Made by a program: the position numbers and the translations under genes | Notes under the pieces: model-generated | The model's input: the letters and a program-made list of their open reading frames with translations, nothing else | Told to the model about the DNA's origin: nothing | Database searches by the model: none | Assembly (NCBI GenBank): GCA_010094045.1 | Contig: ML986865.1 | Span: 1 to 29,898 of the forward strand | Direction: 5' to 3' | DNA: 29,898 nt | From: Lojkania enalia | Lineage: Eukaryota; Ascomycota; Dothideomycetes; Pleosporales | Shown here: piece by piece, positions 21,261-29,898 of the stretch | Position numbering within the stretch: position 1 is the stretch's first letter | How the letters are laid out: the number at the start of each line of letters is the position of its first letter

Positions 21261-21450
21261 GTATATTAGTACAATTAGTTATTATTATATAGTAGTACTA
21301 TACTAGAAATTAGGTTAGGTTGCAGGTATATTAGTACAACCGGTTATTATCGTATAGTAGTACTATACTAGAAATTAGGTCGGTTTAGTTTATATAGTAG
21401 TACTATACTAGAGATTAGGTTAGGTTAGTTTATATAGTAGTACTATTACT
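21261..21450. repeat. Tandem repeats in the 3' UTR of copy B
   Basis: Imperfect tandem units begin at 21261, 21325, 21391 and 21431 (about 64, 66, 40 and 20 bp). All share the core TATAGTAGTACTATACTAG; the first two also share GTATATTAGTACAA plus TTATTAT, and three share GAAATTAGGT-type ends. The array lies between the chromodomain and the polypurine tract. The corresponding part of copy A is not recognisable. Confidence 0.8.
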
Positions 21451-21529
21451 AGTATTATATTAATATAGTATTATTATAGGCGTCTAGAAATATACTTAAA
21501 TTAAACCCTAACGCCTAATTAAGAATCTA

Positions 21530-24500
21530 GACGTAATATTATATTTAGATCTTATTTATTCGAGTTTCTAGTATAGTAATATTCTATAGTAGTTGTCTTA
21601 GTAAAGTTACTAGTCGGGTACTATTCTAGGTCGTAATAGCTAGTCTACTTAACTAGGTATTTATACCGGCGTCTCTATTAGTTATAGTAAAGGTCTTCTA
21701 TTTACTTAATAAAATATTCTAGTTTTCTATTAATCTTAATAGGTTTAGGGTTGTATATTTATTAACTAGATAAGTAGTTAAACAACTTAGGTACTAGCTA
21801 TAATAGTAATATATAGAATATAGGATATATTTTAGCTAATTTAGGTAGCTTTAGTCTATAAGTATATAAGGATACTTTTATAATAACCTTATAGGAGCCT
21901 ATATTCTTCTAGTTAAGCTTTTTTAACGGTCTTTATATACGTATATTCCTAATATCTAGCTAGACTAGATTACTAATCTAGTAGTTAGAGGCTAGTACGC
22001 GCTTGCGGTTAGTATACTCTTATTAGAATACTTATACTCAGGTAAGTTCTTCTCTAATATACTCTATAATATCTTTTATCTTATTAACTAGTCTATTAAC
22101 TTTCTAGGCTATTAGAGACTATTTTAGCGGTTAATAGATTTCTATAGGCGGCTTAAAGCTTATTTAAGGGTGCTAGCTAAAGTAGGCTAGAAATAGGGAG
22201 ACTTTTATTAATTTAGACACTATATTATTTACTTTAAACTATACTATTAGTAGCTATTTAACCTAGTTATCTTATTTATAGCTAGTATAAGCTTAAAGAA
22301 CTTATTCTATTACTATATTAGTATTCTCTATCTAGCTATTAGTTTTTAAGTAGAAGCTAGTTAATATATATATATTAATTTATAGCTGTTTATAGAACTT
22401 TTAATAGAAGGTAGAAATAAACTATATTCTACAATCGGATATAATAGTATATAGTAGTCTATAGTAAACCTATATATAGTAATAGAATAGTTAGATAATA
22501 TTAGAAGCTTCGATTCTTACATATAGTATTAGTTATCTATACTTACTAAGTCTATTAACCACTATTATAATATTCGTACAACCTTCTAATTCTAGTAGGT
22601 TAGTTATAAAGTCTATAGAAATATCTTAAAACCTTCGTTTAAATATAGATAATAGTTTTAGTAATCTATAGTACTTCTTTCTAGAAGTCTTACTTCTTTA
22701 GTATATATAATAACAGCCTATATATTATTATACTAAGTCGAATATCTTTAATTAATAGTACTCGCGCTAGAGTAGTTCTAAAGTCTTTTCTTAACTAAGA
22801 TATCTACTAGACGGCGAGATGTAAACAGCTTATAGTAGTTTAAGCTTTAGCTTATTATAGTCTAGTACTATAAGTTAATCTTAATAGTATAGTTAGTTAT
22901 TATACTTTTTATAGTTAGCTAGAATTAGGAGTTTAAATTAATAAGCTTCTTCTCTTAATAGCTTTAAGGTATTTTAGATTAGATTATCGTTCAGGTATTC
23001 TTTATTAATAATCTCTATAATCGGTCGATCTACTTCTATCTATTAGAATAGTTTAGGACGAAGTAATATCTATTAATAACTTCTACAGGCCTCTTCTTAT
23101 ATAAGTTTATCCTATAACCTTTAAGTTAAGGTATTAAGTTTCTCTCTAAGTTTTCTAGGTTAGTATATAATACTAAAGTTAAACCTTAATAGATATTCTA
23201 ATTAATAGGCCTATTAGTAACTTAGCTACTTTATTATTGCGAAGTACTATAAGTTCTTATAATTACTTAGTACTTTTATAAGAAATACTACACCTTCTAA
23301 TTTAGGCCTCTATTACTTAAAATATTAGATAATTATAAGTAGTTCCTTATTATAAATCTTATAGTTGCCTTTAGTAGGGTTTATATACTTAGAGAAATAG
23401 GTAATAGATCTTAGTTTACTATTAGTACCTCTTTAAGATAGTATACTAGCTATTATAAAGTTAGATATATTAGCTTCTACTACTATTAGCAGCTTAGGGT
23501 TAAAGTATTAGAGAATTAATATAGAGATAAAGGTATCCTTTAAATAGTTAAAGAAATATTAACAGCTATTATTCTAGTCGAATCGAGTATTCTTCTTAAT
23601 TAGGGCTACTAAGAGAGAGACTTTCTATAAGAAGTTGCTAATAAATTATCGGTAGAAGTTTATAAAGCCTATAAAGGCTTAAATATCTCTTATATTTTTA
23701 AAGTATTTCTAGTTAACAATTATCTCTACCTTCTTTAAATCTATATAAATCCCTTCTATAGAAATTATATACCCTAGGTAGGTTACTTCTAACTAGTAGA
23801 ACTTATACTTATCTATATTAAGCTGTAGACTATTCGCTTTTAAGGCTTTAAGAACTAGCTAAATATACTACTTATAATCCTTCAAATTCTTACTAAATAT
23901 TAAGATATTATTAATATAGGTAGTATAGAATATATTAAAGTATAGTCTTAATATATTATTTATAAAATACTAGAATATACTTAAAGTATTAGCTAGGCTA
24001 AAAAGTATTACTAGATATTTAAACAGCCTGTAGCGTATATAAAAAGTAGTCTTCTATTCATCTCTCTTAGCAATCTTTAACTTATTAAACGCGGCAATAA
24101 TATTAAATTTTATATAATACTTAGCCTTACTAAATTAGGTTAACATTTCTTAGATTAATAGAATCGGGTATTAGTTCTTAATAGTAATAGTATTTAGGGC
24201 TCTATAGTCTACGTAGAATTAGAGACTACCTCTAGATTTTTTTATAAAGATTATAGGTACAGCTACTAGTAATAAGCTCGTTCTAATAAATCCCTTAAAC
24301 AAGTTCTTATTAAGGTACTTCTTTAGTACCTTTAGCTCGTTCTAGAACATTCTATAGAGTAGACCGAAGCTAGCTTACTTATTATTCTCTAGTTTAATCT
24401 TATAATTATATAGTTGTTATTTAGGTAGCTTATTTACATTCTTATATAAGAAGATAGATAATAAATTATAGTATTCTTTAAGTACTTTAGTAATAAGGTT

Positions 24501-25420
24501 AATATATACCTTTAAGGTTAGAGCCTTATTAATATTAGCTATTAATATAGTAAAGATTTTATAGTTAGATTATTAGAAGAGTTAGACTAGTAGTATAGTA
24601 CTTATATAGTATATATCTAGCTATAGTACGGACTTTAGGTATTTAGGTTTAAATAGATCCTCTTAGCTATAATCTTTATCTAAGGTTAAATTAGTTTTAA
24701 TTTTAAATTCTTTTAACTAGCGTAGTATTTTAGATAGCTAATAATTATATTAGATATAGCTTAATAAGTAGAGCTTTAGATAGTACTATCTAGGCTTTAG
24801 GCTATATAGAAGTTGTAAATTAATTACTTTAAAATCTTCTTTTATATTAGATTTAGATAGTTTATAGTTATTAATAATTATTTAAATAGCCTATTAGTAA
24901 ATAGTAGTACTAGTAGATTATAAGTATTAAGTTAGGTATTAGTTAACGGTAAAGACTAGCTGTTTATTCTCGTAGTCTAGGTTTATATAATACTTATATA
25001 TCTATAGCTATCTTAGAATTAACTAGTATTTTCCTAGTATAGTTATATAGAGATATACTATCTCTAAATAGTTTAGGTATTAGAGGGTTAGAGTAACTAA
25101 GTAGGAGATAGTCCCTTTATAAAAGACTTCTCTATTAAAGCTAGTCAAGTATAAATTATATAAGAGTTATATCTTTTAAAATTTTAAAATATATATAAAG
25201 TCTCTATAAATATAGCTATAACTAGTAGCCCTAGTATTAATAAGAATATTAATATCTTACTAGACTAGGTCTTAATAGATTAAGAAAGGAGCTAGAATCT
25301 AGTAGTTTTATAACTATTTCTATAGAAGCTGGTTCTATAAGTATATAGAGATTTAGTATAGGTATAGTCCTAAGAGATAACTTACTTCTAGAATAGATCT
25401 TTTAGTAATATTTTAGTTAG
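21530..25420 (-). pseudogene. Copy B Pol relic: protease, RT, RNase H, integrase, chromodomain
   Basis: Minus strand, in order. Aspartic protease active site at 25226-25256 reads LINTRAT (from LxDTGAT). Reverse transcriptase starts with VPIIFIKKSRGS at about 24225-24262, then FYVDYRALNTITIKN at about 24170-24215. The YxDD box is YINN at 23907-23918. RNase H has ITYFSKYINPTKGNYKIYN at about 23340-23400. The integrase core carries SIDFI at about 22605-22620, then IIIVVNRLSKY and the IISDC segment with the second Asp (about 22430). LKLPK and integrase C-terminal sequence lie at about 21790-21960. The chromodomain-like RRRYKYLVK ... YPTSNFTK is at about 21570-21665. Both Asp of the RT box are Asn. 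Confidence 0.9.
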
Positions 25421-25559
25421 TAAGACTAGCTATATTTAAAAGTAAGAGTAATAGCCTTATCTATAGAATAATAAGTATATTAAGAATTAGTTGGAAGATT
25501 AGTTAGAGGATCGAAAGTAGAATCTATAAAGTATAGTAGAGCTCTAAAACCCTTAATAG

Positions 25560-26460
25560 ATTAATAGTAGAGGGGTACTATATTCTAGCGAAATATATCT
25601 CTTACTATTATACTTATAATAGTATTTTTTATAGTAGTATCTTTCTTATTTATTAGAGCCTACAGGCGTGTAACTAGAAGTATTAAGTTCTATAGTATTC
25701 AGGTCCTTCTAATAAGTAGTATAATACTTCGGTTATTTATAGTAGTTGCCGGGCAGGTAATATAGGTTAGTATTATATAGGGAAATTAGGTTAGTATAGT
25801 TATTTAGGGTGCTAGATATTATAATACTAATTATAGTACGGCGGAGCTTATTAGAAAGAGAATATTAGAGATATACAATTTATCCGGTCTTATTTAGTTT
25901 AGTATCTGCAATTAGGCGTCGAAATTTAGTAAAGTAAGTAGGAAACCTATTTTAGCCTTATTTTAAGGTTTCTAGCTTACTCTATACTATAGTCTTCTTA
26001 TTCCGGTTACTATAGATAGATTCTAAAAAGGCGACTAAGCTGTTTATAGAGTTAATACCCTTATCTATTAATAGGTTAACTAATATTACTAGGTCTTATT
26101 CTAGATAGAAATAAATATATAGAAGGTAGATACGTTTAGTTAAATATTAGTTAGTATTTCCTTCTAGTTTATAGCGGAGCTTTCTAATAAAGTATAAAAG
26201 CTCTAAACATTTACTAGAAAATATTAGAAGGTTAGATAAGTAGTTAAAATAGAAATATAGGTTATATATAATTTTAGACGAATTAGAAGTTAATATAAAC
26301 ATTTATTTAGAAGCTAGGGTTATAGGCTAAATCGGGCTAAGGGCGGGTAATAGTTCTATTACTATTAATATACTAGTAGCTGGTAGAGGAGTAGCTGTTT
26401 AACAGCTACTAAATTCTCTTTATATCGCTTTAAGATCTAACTTATAGCAGTTCTCTTAGA
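25560..26460 (-). pseudogene. Copy B Gag relic with CCHC knuckle
   Basis: The minus-strand frame reads FPTYFTKFRRLIADTKLN, then SLSNKLRRTIIS, STLNNYTNLISLYNT and YLPGNYYK (about 25690-25960). These match fungal gypsy Gag proteins. A degraded zinc knuckle follows (KKYYYKYNSKRYISLEY, from C-x2-C-x4-H-x4-C) at about 25591-25645. Gag forms the virus-like particle and binds the RNA. Start and exact end are uncertain; pol follows in another frame. Confidence 0.83.
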
Positions 26461-26586
26461 TTATTAAGGCCTCTACTAGTATCTTATTCTTCTACTATAA
26501 AGAGTCTAGCTTACCCTAAATCTCTTTAAGTATATTAATAAGCGCGTTCTTGTCTATAGTATATAATAGTAGATAATATAATATAA

Positions 26587-26888
26587 TATTACAAACGCTT
26601 ATATATAGTTAGTTAATCGTATTTTAGGTAGTTAACTCTATTACTATATACTATATATAAATATTAAACTATTACGTAAAGAATAGAGATATCTATATTA
26701 TATAGATTTTTATAGAGGCTAGGTTTATACTACTATACGGGCTAGCTAGATTAGTAAAACCTTCCTCTATTATAGTTAAGATAAGTCGGTTATATTCTAG
26801 CTAGCAGCTAATAGTTATTGCTGGCAGCCGGTTCGGTATTATAGTAAGAGTAGTATAGGTGTAGAGGTGTCGCGGTATTATTATAATA
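26587..26888 (-). repeat. 5' LTR of copy B
   Basis: 302 bp, paired with 20850-21152. It retains GC-richer patches (GCTGGCAGCCGGTTCGG at about 26820-26836, GTGTCGCGG at about 26868-26876) that are mutated in the other three LTR copies, so it is the least RIP-mutated LTR. The inner side should hold the tRNA primer site just left of 26587; I could not match it to a tRNA. Confidence 0.92.
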
Positions 26889-26893
26889 ATAAT
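26889..26893 (+). repeat. Target-site duplication of copy B (right)
   Basis: ATAAT, identical to 20845-20849. Confidence 0.85.
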
Positions 26894-26929
26894 ATAGTAA
26901 CTACTTTAATCTTAATTAATCTATTAAGA

Positions 26930-28260
26930 AGGTTAAATATTACTAGCTATTTTAACTATTAATTAAGATTAAATTTAGAGTATATAAAGTATTATAGCTA
27001 CTTATAATATCCCCTAAATAACGTTTAGAGACTAACGTGCTAGTAAACCTTTATAATATAATTATAAGCTTAATTTAAAGAAGCTTACGAAGCTAGAAGA
27101 ATTAACTATAATATAGTATATACTAGACCTATTATCTTATAGATATCCTTCTATAATCGATAGTATATAAGATATAACTAACCATTTACTTAGAGCTTAC
27201 TCTATAGACTAGGTTGGTAAAAACTAGTTAATAAACTTTATTAATCGTATTTTTAAGCTTAAAATATACTTCTATTAAAAATACAACTATTAAAAAGCTC
27301 TTTACAAAGATTCTAAAGTTATTAGTAACTAGTTTAACTTTTAGTATATAAGGTAGTATACAGTAGGCGCTTATTATCTACTAGTTATTAATAGTTATAA
27401 GAGTTATAGGTCTACTAAATTTTAACTACTCTATAAAGAGAAGAATATTATTCTATTATATATACTAGTATATTTATTATATCTACTATAGCCTCTGAAT
27501 ATAGGCTACTTCTTACTATTAAAGAAAGCATATAGGCGTAAGATTAATAAGCTTATATAAGCTAATATCTACTATATTTTAAAGCTCGATTTTCTACTAA
27601 CCTTTTATATAGTATATTAGTATTCTATTACTAAAGCTAATATATACGCAAGCTTTTAAGGTACTAGTCTAAAACTATATAATTCTAATATAGTACTATT
27701 AAAGCTTAATATTAAGCTTTATACTTTATTATTACTATTAGTAGCTAGTTGCTTCTAGGAGTTAAAAATACCAACTAATACTATTAAACTAGGGTCTTAA
27801 ATAATACTAATTTAAGATTATATTACTAAGTATTAAAATAGCTTACCTATTATAATTAATAATTCTCTTAATTCGCTTACTAAAAGTACTATATAGATAG
27901 CTTATTTATATATACTATTTTAGCGTTAGGTTAATCAGCTTTAAGAAGTAAATAAGACTCTATTATAGTATAAAAAGCGATTAAAAAAGGTTCTATAGAA
28001 GTAAGGTAGTCTTACTAAGGCTAAAGCTACTAAGATAGTTGCTTAAAAAAAGGTAGATAAACAGCTAGAGGATAAAGTATATATAGGTAAGAAGTATAGA
28101 AGAGTAGATATACTGTACTAGAAGTACTATAGCTACTATAGTAAGCCTAAATATAATACTAGAACTTATATAGTAGTAGATAAATAGTATATATATCTCC
28201 TATTAAATTATTATCGTAATATTTATAGGTGTTATTATAATATACGCCTCTAAATATAGA
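26930..28260 (+). pseudogene. Deleted pogo transposase lacking the first catalytic part (pogo 5)
   Basis: The DNA-binding N-terminus (about 26930-27340) reads KLTKLEELTII, YILDL, then VGKN and KALYKDSKVISN. It continues in the same frame into TVGAYYLLVINSYKSYRSTKF (about 27355-27425). Intact relatives have the first Asp motif (NFDETGF) and the GNREW and NGWTNN motifs between these points. The second Asp is Asn in VINSYKS. The rest follows pogo 4: ANIYASFQGTS (about 27640), the SQxTLI-like segment (about 27800), and a knuckle KPKYNTRTY near 28140-28170. Confidence 0.85.
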
Positions 28261-28311
28261 GATAGCTAATAAGATAGGCGACTTATTTAGATAGGTGACT
28301 TACTTATAAAT

Positions 28312-29045
28312 TATTTTAGTAGACTTTATATTATTATTTAATATATAATATTTATACTATCTTAAAATATACTAGATAGTATTAATTTATATAAGAGTTA
28401 TTATCTTTTCTAATCTAATAGTCTTATTCTTACTTATATTATAATACCTTTAGTACCTAGTATTTTATTAGTATTTTACTTTATAAAAAGGCTACTACTT
28501 TTTATACTATATATATAGCTTTATCTTAATCTAGTATATTAAAATATTTTTCTACTACTTTTATTATTTGTATCTATTTTTAAAAGTATAAGAAGTAGAT
28601 TTTTCTAGAGTAGATATTTTACTATTTTTCGTAAACATTAATAATATTTTATCTTAGTCTATTCTTATTATAAAATTTTATAGATATTTCTTCTTATAAA
28701 ATAATTATAAGAGTTAGAGTTCTCTATTTATATTTAATTATTTCTTATTAGTATATAAAATAAACTCTAGATACTAGTTTAAATATTAATACTCTAATAG
28801 TAGCTTCTTCTATTTATAATAGAGTATTTATCTTTTTATTCTTATCTAATTCTTTTTAAACTTCTTCTAGCTATCCTTTTATATATTCCTATATTACTAT
28901 AAGTTGTATTTTCTTCCAAAGCTAATATTCTATAACTTTCTTAAGTTATTAGTATATTTAATACTTATTTTTATTATAGAAGAATTAATATAAGATTATA
29001 TATTCTATAATTATAGTTAGTTTTTCTTTTCTTTTTTTTTACTTT
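28312..29045 (-). pseudogene. Family I relic: Gag C-terminal extension / protease linker
   Basis: Region between the Gag zinc knuckle and the point where pogo 5 interrupts. Minus-strand reading is Lys-, Ile- and Tyr-rich with RIP-type stops. I recognise no catalytic motif; position implies the Gag tail and beginning of the protease region. It is the only homologue in the window, so it cannot be cross-checked. Confidence 0.6.
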
Positions 29046-29898
29046 AACATTTCTTTACTATATATCTTAGTTTCTAATAGTTATAGGACTTAATATCCTT
29101 CTTTTAAGTCTTCCTTTCTTAAGTTACTTATAGCTTAAGCTTCTTTTCTCTAGTAGTATTTAAATCTATAGGTCCGCCTATATTAGTAGCTCTTATTAAA
29201 AAGTATACCCTCTAATAGTATACTTACCTTTTCTTAATTTTAAACTAGTATAATTTATTATTAATTCTTTTTACTAGTTAGAAGTATAATACTAGATTTT
29301 AAGGTTATTTTATATATATTATTACCCTTCTTATTTCTACTTTTAACCTTTTATAGAACTTTACTATTATACTCTAATTATTCTATATACCTTTATTTAA
29401 AAGCTGTTAAAAGCTTAATATATATAAGATAATAGATTCTAGTTAAACTAGATTATAAAGTCTATTTTCTACTATTTATACTTTATTAATATCCCTAAAC
29501 GCTAGTTTAAATTTCTATTAGAAGTATATTAGATATATAAATATTACTTTAGTTTTACTCTTCTAATATTCTTCTATATAGTTTTTAAAATCTATTAGAA
29601 AGAACTAGAATTAGTTAAAGAGTTTATCTTTTAAGTATACTCTTATAAATAATACTTTTTTATTTTTATATTAGATAATATCTAGGTTAATATTAATATA
29701 AATCTTTACTACTACTAGAAATTCTTTAAGTTTAAATCTATAATAATACGAAGAAATTATTCTACGAAAAGTTTTATATATAACCTTATCCTAAAGCTTT
29801 TTACTTATCTTATTTTACCCCTAGCTCTACCCCTTTTCCCTTCTGTATATAGTTGTATACTCCCTTATAAGTAGCTTAGTAGTTCTTCTATATCCTTT
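29046..29898 (-). pseudogene. Family I Gag relic (Retrotrans_gag type), running off the window
   Basis: Minus-strand frame with LKEFLVVVKIYININ and VLFIRVYLKD (about 29650-29745), then FYKRLKVEIRRVIIYIKQP (about 29315-29375). The GPIDLNTTREKKLK segment (from GPMDLDATR) is at about 29135-29178. A CCHC zinc knuckle reads SYNYQKLRYIVKKC at 29046-29098 (only the last Cys kept). Matches the usual layout of fungal gypsy Gag. The N-terminus and 5' LTR lie beyond 29898. Confidence 0.87.

Larger units (their letters stand above)
20850..26888 (-). mobile_element. Complete Ty3/gypsy retrotransposon, family II copy B
   Basis: A full 6039-bp element: 3' LTR 20850-21152, polypurine tract, 3' UTR with tandem repeats, chromodomain, integrase, RNase H, reverse transcriptase, protease, Gag and 5' LTR 26587-26888 (all minus strand). 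ATAAT target duplications flank it. The domain order protease-RT-RNase H-integrase-chromodomain places it in Ty3/gypsy chromoviruses. It is less RIP-mutated than copy A and serves as the reference that exposes the insertions there. No nested element found inside it. Confidence 0.92.
20772..28311 (+). mobile_element. pogo/Fot1-type transposon with internal deletion (pogo 5), split by copy B
   Basis: Left part 20772-20849, right part 26889-28311 (the 5-bp duplication is counted once), about 1.5 kb without copy B. Flanked by TA at 20770-20771 and 28312-28313. Left repeat starts TTTTATAAACGAG; right repeat read inward ATTTATAAGTAAG. Both contain AAGTCRCCT-type motifs 17 bp apart (AAGTCACCT, AAGTCGCCT on the right). 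The host on both sides is family I copy 2. Same subfamily as pogo 4. Confidence 0.9.
16995..29898 (-). mobile_element. Ty3/gypsy retrotransposon, family I copy 2, with two nested pogo insertions
   Basis: Same family as 1-2744, opposite strand: 16995-17400 and 17610-17700 align with the reverse complement of about 1-514. Joining 28312-29898, 19463-20771 and 16995-18291 gives the order gag, protease, reverse transcriptase, RNase H and integrase zinc finger. The 5' LTR lies beyond the right window edge. The integrase core, chromodomain and 3' LTR are missing at the left breakpoint (16995). It is the oldest layer on this side, since it hosts pogo 5 and pogo 6, and pogo 5 in turn hosts copy B. Confidence 0.87.

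Noticed and set aside
21261..21450. CRISPR-like array
   Set aside because: Units are adjacent and of unequal length without regular spacers, and they lie within a retrotransposon 3' UTR.
1..29898. Mitochondrial or bacterial origin suggested by very high AT content
   Set aside because: The content is nuclear fungal transposons with LTRs, TA and 5-bp duplications and CpA depletion. No mitochondrial genes, tRNAs or ribosome-binding-site gene layout were seen.
1..29898. Short open stretches on both strands as possible small genes
   Set aside because: They lie in or antisense to recognisable transposon relics, and scarce ATG codons (TG depletion) plus frequent TAA/TAG make them leftovers of RIP. 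None has independent support.

Overview
This window is a transposon graveyard from a filamentous ascomycete (Pezizomycotina-type) nuclear genome. The base composition is extremely AT-rich. CA and TG dinucleotides are scarce throughout, TA is in great excess, and CG, CT and CC persist. That is the signature of repeat-induced point mutation (RIP), which turns CpA into TpA on either strand. Every coding relic is Ty3/gypsy retrotransposon or pogo/Fot1-type DNA transposon sequence, full of TAA/TAG stops that read as former Gln or Trp codons. I found no host gene, tRNA, rRNA or CRISPR array, and no gene that could be expressed intact. Species cannot be named from this window.

Layout, left to right. 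(1) 1-2744: 3' half of a gypsy element of family I on the + strand (RNase H end, integrase, chromodomain, polypurine tract, 3' LTR). It sits inside a pogo copy whose remainder is 2745-3849 (- strand). (2) About 4190-15032: a gypsy element of family II (copy A, - strand) broken by four insertions: pogo at 5262-7110 (+), pogo at 8938-10789 (+), a solo LTR at 11084-11294 and pogo at 11625-13478 (-). Copy A itself lies in a pogo copy whose 3' half is 15033-15962. (3) 15965-16691: an unidentified purine/pyrimidine-skewed segment, next to a lone family II LTR (16692-16994). (4) 16995-29898: a second family I gypsy element (- strand, running off the right edge). It is split by an internally deleted pogo (18292-19462) and by another deleted pogo (20772-28311). 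That second pogo contains a complete 6.04-kb family II retrotransposon (copy B, 20850-26888), with two LTRs and a 5-bp target duplication.

The insertion order can be read directly, because copy B supplies the uninterrupted sequence for copy A and the family I copies can be compared with each other. Target-site duplications (TA for pogo, 5 bp for LTR elements) were found at most junctions and are recorded per element. All the pogo elements whose ends are visible share one terminal design: two short direct motifs exactly 17 bp apart inside each inverted repeat, although the motif itself differs between subfamilies. Two pogo copies have in-frame deletions that remove catalytic parts while keeping the DNA-binding N-terminus.

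All assignments rest on reading translations and aligning copies by eye. Element ends supported by target duplications should be exact or nearly so; limits of coding relics are approximate.
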